NCBI RefSeq assembly: GCF_012844225.1
Contig: NZ_JABAGQ010000013.1
Span: 62,001 to 126,000 of the forward strand
DNA length: 64,000 bases
Direction of reading: 5' to 3'
DNA from: Rhodococcus sp. 105337
GTDB taxonomy: Bacteria; Actinomycetota; Actinomycetes; Mycobacteriales; Mycobacteriaceae
The position numbers were made by a program, and so were the translations under genes. Below, one piece after another: positions 16,568-25,236 of the stretch (position 1 is the stretch's first letter; the number at the start of each line of letters is the position of its first letter). The notes beneath the pieces are model-generated. The model made no database searches and was not told the origin of the DNA. It saw nothing but the letters and a program-made list of their open reading frames with translations.

Positions 16568-18334
16568 ATGGCCGGGCGCACCGTCGCGGACCAGCTTGTG
16601 GCTCAGCTCGTCGATGCCGGCGTCCGCCGGATCTACGGCATTGTGGGCGACAGCCTCAATCCGGTCGTCGATGCGGTGCGCCGCACCGGCGGCGCCGCCC
16701 GGGGTGGCATCGACTGGATCCACGTGCGCCACGAGGAGGCGGCCGCGTTCGCGGCGTCGGCCGACGCGCAGATCACCGGTGAACTGGCTGTGTGCGCAGG
16801 TTCCTGCGGTCCGGGAAACCTCCACCTGATCAACGGGCTGTACGACGCCCACCGGTCGGGCGCCCCTGTCCTGGCGATCGCGTCCCACATCCCGTCGACG
16901 CAGATCGGAACGGCCTATTTCCAGGAGACCCACCCTGACCGGTTGTTCGTCGAATGCTCGGCCTACACCGAATTGATCGGCGCGGCCGCGCAAGCGCCGC
17001 GCGTCGTGCACAGCGCGATGGCGCATGCCCTGGCAGCCCCGGGTGTGGCGGTGGCGATCCTGCCCGGCGACATCGCCGCGCTGCCTGCGGCTGGTACGGC
17101 ACCGCGCCTCGTCCGCACGGGCGCACCCACGCTCGTTCCCGATCCCGCCGACGTCCATGCGCTCGCCGAGGCCGTCAACGCAGCGGACAAGATCGCGATC
17201 TTTGCCGGCGAAGGGGTGCGGGGAGCGCGCGAGGAGTTGCTCGCGCTCGCCGATACGGTCGCGGCGCCGATCGGGCACAGCCTGCGCGGCAAGGAATGGA
17301 TTCAGTACGAGAACCCGTTCGACGTGGGAATGACCGGCCTGCTCGGATACGGCGCCGCACACGACGGTTTGCACGGTGCGGATCTGCTGCTGCTCATCGG
17401 CACCGATTTCCCGTACGACCAGTTCCTTCCCGATGTCCGGACCGCCCAGATCGACGTCGATGCCGCGAGGCTGGGCCGCCGCACCGAGCTTTCGCTCGCG
17501 GTGCACGGGGACGCGGCCGCAACCTTGCGTGCCCTGCAACCCCTGCTCCAGCGCAAGACCGACCGGGGATTTCTGGAACACACCCTCCAGCGGCATCGCG
17601 ACCTGATGGAGAAGGTCGTCGGGGCGTACACGACACCGGTGGGCCAGCGAAAGCCCATCCATCCCGAGTATGCGGCCTCGATCCTCGACGACGTCGCAGC
17701 GGACGACGCGGTGTTCACAGCGGACACCGGGATGTGCAACGTGTGGTCCGCCCGGTACCTGAACCCGAACGGCCGACGGCGATTTCTGGCGTCGGCCCTG
17801 CACGGTTCGATGGCCAACGCATTGCCGCACGCGATCGGCGCACAGATCGCCGCACCCGGACGGCAGGTCGTGTCCGTGAGCGGCGACGGCGGACTGGCGA
17901 TGCTGCTCGGGGAACTGATCACGGTGGCGATGCACCGGCTTCCCATCAAGATCGTCTTGTTCGACAATTCGACCCTCGGGATGGTCAAACTCGAAATGCT
18001 GGTCGACGGTCTCGCGGACTTCGGGGTCGACGTCCCGGCGGTGGACTATGCGAAGGTGGCCGACGCGCTGGGGTTCTTCACCCGCCGCGTGGAAGATCCG
18101 GGCGACGTGGAGCACGCGCTGCGGGATGCGTTCGCCCAGCCGGGACCGGCGCTGATCGATGTGGTCACCGACCCACGAGCGTTGTCGCTCCCGCCGACGA
18201 TCACCGGAGAACAGGTCAAGGGCTTCGCCCTGGCCATGTCGAAAGTCGTCATGAACGGGGGAGTGGGCGAAGCCGTGCAGATGGCGAAGTCGAACCTTCG
18301 CAACGTGCCGAGGCCGTCGCAGTTCGGCTCCTGA
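16568..18334 (+). CDS. poxB: Thiamine diphosphate-dependent pyruvate:quinone oxidoreductase (pyruvate oxidase type)
   Basis: About 588 residues. The ThDP enzyme layout is complete: N-terminal pyrimidine-binding domain (RIYGIVGDSLNPVVDAV, HEEAAAFAASADAQITGELA with the catalytic Glu), a central FAD-binding type domain and the C-terminal diphosphate-binding motif GDGGLAMLLGELITVAMH ending in DNSTLGMVKLE. The first block GDSLNPVVDA and overall length favour PoxB/Pqo (oxidative decarboxylation of pyruvate to acetate with electrons to the menaquinone pool at the membrane) over acetolactate synthase. The C-terminal segment that attaches PoxB to the membrane is not obvious. It begins four bases after the Rv1558-like stop and is probably co-transcribed; it is an insertion relative to the mycobacterial order. 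Confidence 0.8.
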   Translation: MAGRTVADQLVAQLVDAGVRRIYGIVGDSLNPVVDAVRRTGGAARGGIDWIHVRHEEAAAFAASADAQITGELAVCAGSCGPGNLHLINGLYDAHRSGAPVLAIASHIPSTQIGTAYFQETHPDRLFVECSAYTELIGAAAQAPRVVHSAMAHALAAPGVAVAILPGDIAALPAAGTAPRLVRTGAPTLVPDPADVHALAEAVNAADKIAIFAGEGVRGAREELLALADTVAAPIGHSLRGKEWIQYENPFDVGMTGLLGYGAAHDGLHGADLLLLIGTDFPYDQFLPDVRTAQIDVDAARLGRRTELSLAVHGDAAATLRALQPLLQRKTDRGFLEHTLQRHRDLMEKVVGAYTTPVGQRKPIHPEYAASILDDVAADDAVFTADTGMCNVWSARYLNPNGRRRFLASALHGSMANALPHAIGAQIAAPGRQVVSVSGDGGLAMLLGELITVAMHRLPIKIVLFDNSTLGMVKLEMLVDGLADFGVDVPAVDYAKVADALGFFTRRVEDPGDVEHALRDAFAQPGPALIDVVTDPRALSLPPTITGEQVKGFALAMSKVVMNGGVGEAVQMAKSNLRNVPRPSQFGS

Positions 18335-18416
18335 CCGGGGCGTCCCGTGGCGTCCGAGAGGCGCGGGTGGGGGTCCCGCGTTGTCGCGCAACCACAGGTA
18401 GTGGCAGCATTGACCG

Positions 18417-19772
18417 GTGACCTCCACCGCGCGAACAGCAGAACCGACACACGAGACGACCGTGCCCAGCGCGGCTGACATCGATGCGGCTGCCGAGCGA
18501 ATTTCCGCGGTCGTCGCCCCGACCCCCCTCGAACCGAACCCCCGGCTGTCCGCGCTGACCGGCGCCCACGTCTACCTCAAACGCGAGGACCTCACGCGGG
18601 TGCGGTCGTTCAAGTTGCGCGGCGCCTACAACGCAATGGCTCAACTCGACGCCAGCGAGCGTGCGGCCGGGGTGGTCACCGCGAGCGCCGGCAACCATGC
18701 GCAGGGTGTGGCATACGCCTGCCGCGCGATGGGAATCACCGGCCGTATCTACGTTCCGACGCGCACCCCGAAGCAGAAGCGCGACCGTATCCGCGCGCAC
18801 GGTGGTGATTTCGTCGAGCTCATCGGTGTCGGCGACACCTTCGACGCGGCGGCCGCCGCGGCCGCCGCAGACGTCGCGCGGACCGGCGCCACGATGATCC
18901 CGCCGTTCGACGACGCGCGTACCGCCGCCGGCCAGGGCACCATCGCCCGGGAGATCCTGGAACAGTTGCACGGAGACCTCGACGTGCTGATCGTGCCGGT
19001 CGGCGGAGGCGGACTCATCGCCGGACTCGCGGCGTACCTGCGCGAACGATCGCCGCACACATCCATCGTCGGTGTCGAGCCTGCCGGTGCGGCGTCGATG
19101 ACCGCTGCGCTGGTCGCGGGTGGTCCGGTGACGTTGCCGGAGGTCGAACCGTTCGTGGACGGCGCCGCGGTCAAACGGATCGGTGATCTTCCGTACGCCG
19201 TGGTCTCCCGTCTCGGCGCGGAGGTCGTCACCCACTCGAACCTTCCGCTCGTGGCCGCGCTGCGCCGGGAGGGTCTCGGCAGCGGGCCGTTCGGGTTGGC
19301 ACAGGTCGACGAGGGAGCAATCTGCACCGCCATGCTCGAGCTGTACCAGAACGAAGGCGTCATCGCGGAGCCTGCCGGCGCGCTGGCAGTGACCGCGCTC
19401 GAGTCACTCGCGGTGCAGCCGGGAGCCAATGTCGTGTGCCTGGTGTCCGGTGGCAACAACGACGTCTCGCGCTACGGCGAGATCATCGAGAGGTCGCTCG
19501 TGCACCGTGGTCTCAAGCACTACTTCCTGGTGGATTTCCCGCAGGAGCCCGGATCGTTGCGCAGGTTCCTCGACGAGGTGCTCGGCCCCGACGACGACAT
19601 CACCCTTTTCGAGTACGTCAAGCGCAACAACCGCGAGACGGGTGCGGCGCTGGTCGGCATCGAACTCGGTGCGGCAGAGAATCTTTCGTCGCTGCTTCAT
19701 CGGATGGACGCGTCGCCTGTCGAGGCGCAGCGGCTCGAGCCCGGGTCGCCGGCCTACCGTTATCTGACGTAG
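18417..19772 (+). CDS. ilvA: Threonine ammonia-lyase (threonine deaminase), biosynthetic
   Basis: 451 residues; converts threonine to 2-oxobutanoate in isoleucine synthesis. The PLP lysine lies in RVRSFKLRGAYNAM; the phosphate-binding glycine loop is VGGGGLIAGL; SAGNHAQGVAYACRAMG and SGGNNDVSRYGE are further fold-II motifs. The C-terminal 90 residues (HYFLVDFPQEPGSLRRFLDE, GAALVGIEL) form the single ACT-like regulatory domain of the short actinobacterial IlvA, which responds to isoleucine and valine. GTG at 18417 gives a protein of expected length. Position after the Rv1558-like gene and before the tre genes matches M. tuberculosis Rv1559. Confidence 0.93.
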   Translation: MTSTARTAEPTHETTVPSAADIDAAAERISAVVAPTPLEPNPRLSALTGAHVYLKREDLTRVRSFKLRGAYNAMAQLDASERAAGVVTASAGNHAQGVAYACRAMGITGRIYVPTRTPKQKRDRIRAHGGDFVELIGVGDTFDAAAAAAAADVARTGATMIPPFDDARTAAGQGTIAREILEQLHGDLDVLIVPVGGGGLIAGLAAYLRERSPHTSIVGVEPAGAASMTAALVAGGPVTLPEVEPFVDGAAVKRIGDLPYAVVSRLGAEVVTHSNLPLVAALRREGLGSGPFGLAQVDEGAICTAMLELYQNEGVIAEPAGALAVTALESLAVQPGANVVCLVSGGNNDVSRYGEIIERSLVHRGLKHYFLVDFPQEPGSLRRFLDEVLGPDDDITLFEYVKRNNRETGAALVGIELGAAENLSSLLHRMDASPVEAQRLEPGSPAYRYLT

Positions 19773-19779
19773 GCCGGCG
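19747..19779. terminator. Hairpin terminator overlapping the ilvA stop
   Basis: Inverted repeat with 11-bp arms CGCCGGCCTAC (19747-19757) and GTAGGCCGGCG (19769-19779), an 11-base loop and no clear T-run. It lies between convergent ilvA and treZ. Confidence 0.5.
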
Positions 19780-19802
19780 TCCCCGCCGACGGAGATTTCT
19801 CG

Positions 19803-21569
19803 TCAGACGAGCGGTTCCGATCGGGTCGCGCCGGTACGGGATTCGAGAATCACGAAGGAATGTCCCGGCACGAGCACTGCGGATTCGGTGCGATTGACGG
19901 TCGGTTCGTCCCACCACAGGATGGGGCGCCCTCCGACCGGTACCGTCACCGGATCCGGTCCCAGATTGCACACCACTCGTAATGCCCCACGGTACAAGGT
20001 GATCCAGCGTTCCTCTTCGTCGTAGGTGACGTGGAGATGCTCGAGCCACGGATCGCTGACTTCGGCCCGCGCGCGGCGCAGCGCGATCAGCTCCCGGTAA
20101 CAGTCCAGCAGTCGTGCGTGCTCGGGTGCGGTGCGCTCGTCCCAGTTCAGTTTCGAGACCTCGAAGGTGGCCGGATCCTGCGGATTGGGAACGTCCTCGG
20201 TGTTCCACCCGTGTTCACCGAACTCCCGGCGCCGGCCCTCCACGACCGCCGCGGCGAGTTCCGGTTCGGGATGCGAGGTGAAGTAGCGGAACGGTGTACC
20301 GGCACCCCATTCTTCGCCCATGAACAGCATCGGCGTATACGGCGAGGTGAGGACGAGAGCAGCCCGAACGGCAAGCTGCCCGGCGTCGAGATAGGCACCG
20401 GGCCGGTCGCCGAGCGCCCGGTTGCCGATCTGGTCGTGGGTGCACGTGTAGGCGACCAGTGAACTCGCGGGCGTGCGGCGGATATCGAGGGGACGACCGT
20501 GTATCCGCCCGCGGAACGTCGAATACGTTCCGGCATGGAAGAACCCGTGTCCCAGTGTCTGCGCCAGGCATTCGAGAGACCCGAAATCGCCGTAGTAGCC
20601 CTGACGTTCCCCCGACACGGCGGTGTGGATCGCATGGTGGATGTCGTCGGCCCACTGTGCCTGCAACCCGTACCCGCCACCGGAGCGCGGGGTGATCATG
20701 CGGGGATCGTTGAGGTCGCTCTCCGCGATGAGGCTCAGGGGGCGTCCGAGATGCGTGGAGAGACGGAATGTTTCGACTGCCAGTTCCTCGAGAAGGTGGG
20801 TCGCGGTGTGGTCGAGGAGGGCGTGAACCGCGTCGAGCCGGAGCGCGTCGATGTGGAAGTCCCGGAACCAGCGGAGCGCGTTGTCGAGGATGTACCGGCG
20901 GACCTCGCCGGAGTCCGTGCCGTCCAGATTGATGCTGTCGCCCCAGATGCCCGGGGCGGGCGCCACATACGGGCCGAACCTGCCGAGATAGTTACCCGAC
21001 GGGCCGAGATGGTTGTAGACCACGTCCAGCGCCACCGCGATACCTCGCGCGTGCGCAGCGTCGACGAAACGTTGCAGTGCGGCCGGGCCGCCGTAGGGCT
21101 CGTGCACCGCGTACCACAACACACCGTCGTAGCCCCATCCGTGGGGGCCGTTGAAGGCGTTGAGCGGCATGAGTTCGACGAAGCCGACACCGAGATCGGC
21201 GAGTTCGTCGAGCCGGCCGATCGCCGCGTCGAGCGTGCCCTCCTCGGTGAACGTGCCGATGTGAAGTTCGTAGAGGACGCTGCCCGGGAGTTGCCGGCCG
21301 GTCCACAACCGGTCGGACCACCCGCCGGGGTCGACGGCATGGAGTTGTGACAGTCCGTGCACCCCGTCGGGTTGCCTCGGAGAGCGGGGGTCCGGGAGCA
21401 CCGTGTCGGTGTCGCCGTCGAGGACGAAGCCGTATCGGGCGTCGGGGGGGACGTCGACTTCGGCACGCCACCACCCTCGCCTGTCACGCTCCATGGGATG
21501 AAGAGCCTCGTGGGCGTACAACTGCACTGATGATGGGATCGGGGCCCAGACCTCGAAGGTATGCACCAC
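19803..21569 (-). CDS. treZ: Malto-oligosyltrehalose trehalohydrolase
   Basis: 588 residues. TreZ cleaves the terminal trehalose from maltooligosyltrehalose. The N-terminal beta domain (FEVWAPIPSSVQLYAH, ARYGFVLDGD, VLPDPRSPRQPDGVHG) and the GH13 barrel are intact: catalytic nucleophile in DALRLDAVHALLD, acid/base in LIAESDLNDPR, and the third carboxylate in YTCTHDQIGNRALGDR. LPGSVLYELHIGTFT is the family entry motif. Start is one of two adjacent GTG codons at 21569/21566. Usually treZ, treY and treX are adjacent; here treZ stands alone, about 8 kb from its partners on the same strand, so it must have its own promoter. Confidence 0.93.
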   Translation of the reverse strand: MVHTFEVWAPIPSSVQLYAHEALHPMERDRRGWWRAEVDVPPDARYGFVLDGDTDTVLPDPRSPRQPDGVHGLSQLHAVDPGGWSDRLWTGRQLPGSVLYELHIGTFTEEGTLDAAIGRLDELADLGVGFVELMPLNAFNGPHGWGYDGVLWYAVHEPYGGPAALQRFVDAAHARGIAVALDVVYNHLGPSGNYLGRFGPYVAPAPGIWGDSINLDGTDSGEVRRYILDNALRWFRDFHIDALRLDAVHALLDHTATHLLEELAVETFRLSTHLGRPLSLIAESDLNDPRMITPRSGGGYGLQAQWADDIHHAIHTAVSGERQGYYGDFGSLECLAQTLGHGFFHAGTYSTFRGRIHGRPLDIRRTPASSLVAYTCTHDQIGNRALGDRPGAYLDAGQLAVRAALVLTSPYTPMLFMGEEWGAGTPFRYFTSHPEPELAAAVVEGRRREFGEHGWNTEDVPNPQDPATFEVSKLNWDERTAPEHARLLDCYRELIALRRARAEVSDPWLEHLHVTYDEEERWITLYRGALRVVCNLGPDPVTVPVGGRPILWWDEPTVNRTESAVLVPGHSFVILESRTGATRSEPLV

Positions 21570-21669
21570 ACCAGCATGCCGTGTGTTCGCCTGCGGTGCA
21601 GCGTGTCACCTACGCCGGGACCGATTTCGGCGCGTCGGCGCTGCACGCGGTGCTGCTAGGGTGATCGTG

Positions 21670-22320
21670 ATGTCCGAGCCCGTCCGAAGAACCTACAGCT
21701 CGCCGCTCAGAGAAGAAGCGGCGCGCCGGACCAGGGCCGCGATCCGTGGGGCAGCGGCGCGCCTCTTCGTTCGCGACGGATACGTGAGCACTACGGTGCG
21801 GCACATCGCCGAAGAGGCAGGTGTCGCGGTGCGGACCGTCTTCACCGCCTACCCCGGTGGAAAGGCAGATCTGTTTCGCGAAGCCCTCGACGAAGCCGTC
21901 GCAGGCCCCGGTGACACGTCGGCAACTCAGGGGCGTCCCACCGTGCGGCGACCCGGTGACCGCCCGATGACCGAGGCCGACCTGATCGTCGAGCGGGTCG
22001 TCGACTACGGCGCCGAGATGCTCGAACGTGCCGGCGGGCTCCTCATGACTTCCGTCGAGTCGTCGGGCGCCGACCCCGATATGCGCCGGTTCGCGGAAGA
22101 AGACGCACGTGCGACCGCCGACAACGCGCGCACCATCGCGGAAGGCCTGTACGAGGGCGGCTGGCTGCGTCCCGACATCACCGCCGAGCACGCCGCCGAC
22201 GTGCTGTACACACTCATCTCGCCGCAGGTGCACTCGCTGTTACGCCGTGACTGTGGGTGGGACATCGCGCATTACCGCTCGTGGCTCGCGTCGACGCTCC
22301 GCGCGACACTTCTCCGCTGA
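21670..22320 (+). CDS. TetR-family regulator
   Basis: About 216 residues. The N-terminal DNA-binding domain reads AIRGAAARLFVRDGYVSTTV then RHIAEEAGVAVRTVFTAYPG, a good TetR helix-turn-helix. The middle contains a Pro/Arg/Gly-rich loop (QGRPTVRRPGDRP) that is unusual for the family, followed by a helical ligand domain (VERVVDYGAEMLERAGGLL, YTLISPQVHSLLRRDCGW). ATG at 21670 is chosen; GTG at 21661 or 21667 is possible. It is divergent from treZ with about 100 bases between, so it might control treZ or itself; no clear palindrome was found to prove this. Confidence 0.8.
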   Translation: MSEPVRRTYSSPLREEAARRTRAAIRGAAARLFVRDGYVSTTVRHIAEEAGVAVRTVFTAYPGGKADLFREALDEAVAGPGDTSATQGRPTVRRPGDRPMTEADLIVERVVDYGAEMLERAGGLLMTSVESSGADPDMRRFAEEDARATADNARTIAEGLYEGGWLRPDITAEHAADVLYTLISPQVHSLLRRDCGWDIAHYRSWLASTLRATLLR

Positions 22321-22326
22321 CCGGAT

Positions 22327-22740
22327 CTACCGGCCACCGTCGGCGTCGAGGTAGAGCCAGTCGCCGTTCTCCCGCACGAACCGGCTGTGCTCGTGCATCG
22401 AGTCGGACACTCCTACGTGCGTCCAGTGGGCGCGGAACTCGACGGTGCCTTCCGCGTGGAGGAAACCCCCGCCGGTAGTGTGCAGGATTTCCAGACCGGT
22501 CCAGTGTTGTTCGGGATCCAGGTCGAGGCGTGCGGGCCGGGTGGACGGGTGCCAGGTGCGACGGAGATAGTCGACATCGCCGAGGACGAACGCGGTGTAC
22601 CGCGACCGCATCAGTTGTTCGGCGGTCGGTGCGCTGCGCCCGGCGAGAAATACTCCGCAGCATTCGCCCAGGGGGATACCGCGCCCGCACGGGCACGCGG
22701 TGTCGGCGGAATGCACAGAATTCTGACGGCGTCGGACCAT
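22327..22740 (-). CDS. YchJ-like SEC-C motif protein (UPF0225)
   Basis: 137 residues. The N-terminus contains a metal-binding SEC-C-like motif, ACPCGRGIPLGECCG, and the remainder an NTF2-like domain with the family signature TAEQLMRSRYTAFVLGDVDYL, then WHPSTRP and a C-terminal RFVRENGDWLYLDAD. This is the standard layout of YchJ proteins, which bind zinc; function unknown. The C-terminal SEC-C copy found in some relatives is missing. ATG at 22740 is used because the metal motif follows directly; an extension to 22773 is possible. It is tail-to-tail with the TetR gene (six bases apart). Confidence 0.85.
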   Translation of the reverse strand: MVRRRQNSVHSADTACPCGRGIPLGECCGVFLAGRSAPTAEQLMRSRYTAFVLGDVDYLRRTWHPSTRPARLDLDPEQHWTGLEILHTTGGGFLHAEGTVEFRAHWTHVGVSDSMHEHSRFVRENGDWLYLDADGGR

Positions 22741-22796
22741 CGCGCCATTGTCCCACTGCCGCAGATCCCTCACCGAGGGGCGTGTGGTGGTGCAGA

Positions 22797-23282
22797 ATGC
22801 CGACCATGCACGCTCAGCGATACGTCGGGGTGGTCGGACCGGGTGAGGCCACGCCCGAGCAGCGACGGATCGCCCGCACGCTGGGCGGTCTGCTCGCGGG
22901 GCGCCGCGCGATCGTGGTGACCGGGGGATTGGGCGGGGTCATGGCCGCGGCGTCCCGGGGAGCGATCGAGGCGGGCGGCACCACCGTCGGATTCCTCCCC
23001 GGTGACGATCGTGCCGACGGCAATCCGTATCTGACGGTGGCGATCCCCACCGGACTGGGCGAGATGCGTAACGCGCTTCTCGTCCGCAGTTGTGACGCTC
23101 TCGTGGTCGTCGGCGGCAGTTGGGGGACGATGAGTGAAATCGCGCTCGCGGTGCGAACGGGTGTGCCTGTCTTCTCCGTCGGCGGATGGAAGATGCCCGC
23201 TGGTGGCGTGCTCGACGTCGAATCTCCGGCCGAGGCGGTGGAGTGCGTGCACGCGCTGCTGTGGCGCCAAGAACCCCGGTAA
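22797..23282 (+). CDS. SLOG-superfamily (TIGR00725-like) nucleotide-binding protein
   Basis: About 161 residues. A Rossmann-like fold is indicated by YVGVVGPGEA, the loop GGLGGVMAAASRGA and the signature VVVGGSWGTMSEIALA, which match the TIGR00725 branch of the SLOG superfamily (related to LOG cytokinin-activating enzymes and DprA). These proteins bind nucleotides or nucleotide sugars; members in conflict systems act as nucleotide sensors, but here there is no such neighbour. The catalytic PGGxGTxxE of true LOG enzymes appears only in altered form (GGSWGTMSE), so phosphoribohydrolase activity is doubtful. ATG at 22797 or 22806 can both start it. Confidence 0.78.
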   Translation: MPTMHAQRYVGVVGPGEATPEQRRIARTLGGLLAGRRAIVVTGGLGGVMAAASRGAIEAGGTTVGFLPGDDRADGNPYLTVAIPTGLGEMRNALLVRSCDALVVVGGSWGTMSEIALAVRTGVPVFSVGGWKMPAGGVLDVESPAEAVECVHALLWRQEPR

Positions 23283-23291
23283 GGCGCGCAA

Positions 23292-23319
23292 CACCGGCCA
23301 TCCGATGGGATGGCCGGTG
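23292..23319. terminator. Strong hairpin between convergent genes
   Basis: Perfect 12-bp arms CACCGGCCATCC (23292-23303) and GGATGGCCGGTG (23308-23319) with a GATG loop. It lies between the SLOG gene stop (23282) and the amidohydrolase stop (23375). No T-run follows. Confidence 0.6.
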
Positions 23320-23374
23320 CTGCAACGGATGCCGAGAGGAGACGGCGCCGTGTTTCCTGGTCCGGTACGGACGT

Positions 23375-24646
23375 CTACGAGTTCGCGAGTTCGTAACGCC
23401 GGCGGTACTCGCTCTTGGACGTCTCGCTGATGTCGACGTCCGTGGCCCGGGCGCGCAGAGCACCGACCGTCGCCTGCTCACGAGGGATGTGGGCGAACGG
23501 GTCCCAATCGAAGAACCGCGCGGCGTTACCGAAGGTGATCTTGTCGATCTCCTCGTCGGTGCACTCGGAGGCGACCAGTTCCTCCATGAGCATCTCGGGG
23601 GAGTTCGGCCACGTCGAATCCGAGTGCGGGTAGTCGCACTCCCACGCGATGGTGTCGATGCCCAAGTGGTTGCGGTTGTTCAGGCCGCTCGGCTCGGTGA
23701 TGTAGCACGCCAGGAAGTTCTTGCGCCACACGTCCGTCGGGGTCATACCCGTGGGCAGGAAGCTCACTCCCGTCCACGACTGGTTGACGATGTGCCGCTC
23801 GAGACGGTCGAGCCACGGAGCCACCCAGCCCACGCCGCCCTCGCTCATGGCGAATTTGAGGTCCGGGAACTTCCGGAAGACCCCGCTGAGCATGACGTCG
23901 TTCGCGGCGATCGTGGAGATGAGCGGCGTCAGCACCATCATGTCGTCGATGTTGAAGCCTTCGGGCCGCTTGACCAGGCTGAAGCCGCCACCGATGTGCA
24001 GGCTGAGCACGATGTTGTGGTCGACGCAGGCCTTGAAGATCGGGTCCCAGTAGCCGGACTTGAAGTCCGGGTAACCTTCGCCGACACCGTAGGGAGTTTC
24101 GGGGATGCTGATCGAGCGGCAGCCCATGGCGGCGAGTCGCGCGATCTCCTTGACGGATTCGTCGACGTCGAAGAACGGGATGATCCCGAGCGGAATGAAT
24201 CGTCCCGGGTGGGCGTTGGGGACCTCGCCGACCACCCAGTCGTTGAACGCCTTACAGGCGGCGAGGGACAGCTTCTTGTCGGGAAGGCTTGCCAGGTGGG
24301 TGCCGGCGAAGCCGGGGAAGGTGGCGAACAGCGTTGCGGCGAGGGTGCCGTTGGCATCCATGTCACGCACGCGCATGTCCATGTCGTAGACGCCGGGACG
24401 CATTTCGGCGTATCCGGTGGGGTCCATGCCCCATTCGCTCTTGGGCCAGGAGACGACGGCGTTGAGGCCGGAGCTTCCCACGACCTTGTCCTGGAACAGC
24501 CAGGCCTGCACGTTGGGATTGCGCGGATGGGCGGTCAGGCGCGGTGCCTGGTCCATCAGGCTCTTGGGGAAATACTTTTCGAAGATGTCAGCTGGCTCCA
24601 CGACGTGGTCGTCGATGCTGATCATCACCATGTCATCAATGTTCAT
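23375..24646 (-). CDS. Amidohydrolase-family (amidohydrolase 2, ACMSD-like) metal-dependent hydrolase or decarboxylase
   Basis: About 423 residues; ATG at 24646 with GAGAGGAAC upstream. The TIM-barrel amidohydrolase 2 pattern is clear: SIDDHVVEP at the start (first metal site), HPGRFIPLGIIPFF, LSLHIGGGFSLVKR with the barrel His, SEGGVGWVAPWLDRLE and the C-terminal catalytic Asp in ECDYPHSDSTWPNS, ending with NAARFF. This branch, common in Rhodococcus and Mycobacterium, includes decarboxylases and hydrolases of aromatic or steroid-like substrates; substrate here is unknown. It belongs to the block that separates treZ from treY-treX and has no co-directional partner. Confidence 0.85.
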   Translation of the reverse strand: MNIDDMVMISIDDHVVEPADIFEKYFPKSLMDQAPRLTAHPRNPNVQAWLFQDKVVGSSGLNAVVSWPKSEWGMDPTGYAEMRPGVYDMDMRVRDMDANGTLAATLFATFPGFAGTHLASLPDKKLSLAACKAFNDWVVGEVPNAHPGRFIPLGIIPFFDVDESVKEIARLAAMGCRSISIPETPYGVGEGYPDFKSGYWDPIFKACVDHNIVLSLHIGGGFSLVKRPEGFNIDDMMVLTPLISTIAANDVMLSGVFRKFPDLKFAMSEGGVGWVAPWLDRLERHIVNQSWTGVSFLPTGMTPTDVWRKNFLACYITEPSGLNNRNHLGIDTIAWECDYPHSDSTWPNSPEMLMEELVASECTDEEIDKITFGNAARFFDWDPFAHIPREQATVGALRARATDVDISETSKSEYRRRYELANS

Positions 24647-25056
24647 TTGGGTCCGTTCCTCTCCTGTCCTGCGCGGTGAGCGCTCGCAGCGATCCCGGTC
24701 ACACAAGAGAATATCGCTTCCATGCACGAGAATCAGGTTCAACACTACTGAAAATGGTGCTTCTTGGGAATCCTCGGCCGCCGGAGGTCGGGTTGGCCGT
24801 CGTTCCGGTAGGGGAGGTGGGGCCGAGGGAATGTCCGGCGCCCGCTCACCGCGCTGTCCCGTGCCGATAGGTTCCCCTTCGATGAATTCGCTGAAATGCC
24901 AGTTCAGCGACAGTTTTTCGGGGCCGAAGACGCTAGGATCGGCCTCATGGTCCGGCACCGTCGACGAGGGATGTTCCGCGGTGCGGCAAGGAGGTCGTGT
25001 GGCAGACGAGGACACCCAGCGAGAGGCAGCCGGTTCCGGGGGTCAGGGAGGACGTA
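24647..25056. other. Intergenic stretch, promoter region of the amidohydrolase
   Basis: About 410 bases. The 100 bases next to 24646 are less GC-rich and probably carry the minus-strand promoter. The remainder has open frames on both strands that read as Gly/Arg/Ser-rich low-complexity and show no family pattern. No hairpin or riboswitch was recognised. Confidence 0.45.
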
Positions 25057-25236
25057 GTGGTGGCGCAGAGCGGAGAGTTCCCCCTGCCGGTCGAGGACAG
25101 CGATCCGGCGACGGAGGCCGAGCGGTGGGCCGACCGGACAGCGGAGCAGAAGTGGGAAACGGCTCGGACGGCGCGGGACCCGGATCGGTGGCGGACGCAG
25201 AACGTCCGGCCGAACCCGCTTGCGGTGCGTTGCTGA
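25057..25236 (+). CDS. Small acidic/basic mixed protein of unknown function
   Basis: 59 residues from GTG 25057, five bases after GGGAGG (25046-25051). The sequence (SGEFPLPVEDSDPATEAERW then ADRTAEQKWETARTARDPDRW) is highly charged, probably helical, and looks like coding DNA in contrast to the other two frames. No membrane segment or motif is visible. An in-frame GTG at 24997 would add 20 residues. It overlaps by 17 bases the next, larger unknown gene, suggesting a two-gene unit. Confidence 0.5.
   Translation: MVAQSGEFPLPVEDSDPATEAERWADRTAEQKWETARTARDPDRWRTQNVRPNPLAVRC

Noticed and set aside
22797-23282. Calling the SLOG protein a LOG cytokinin-activating phosphoribohydrolase
   Set aside because: The catalytic PGGxGTxxE motif is altered to GGSWGTMSE; the TIGR00725 branch fits better.
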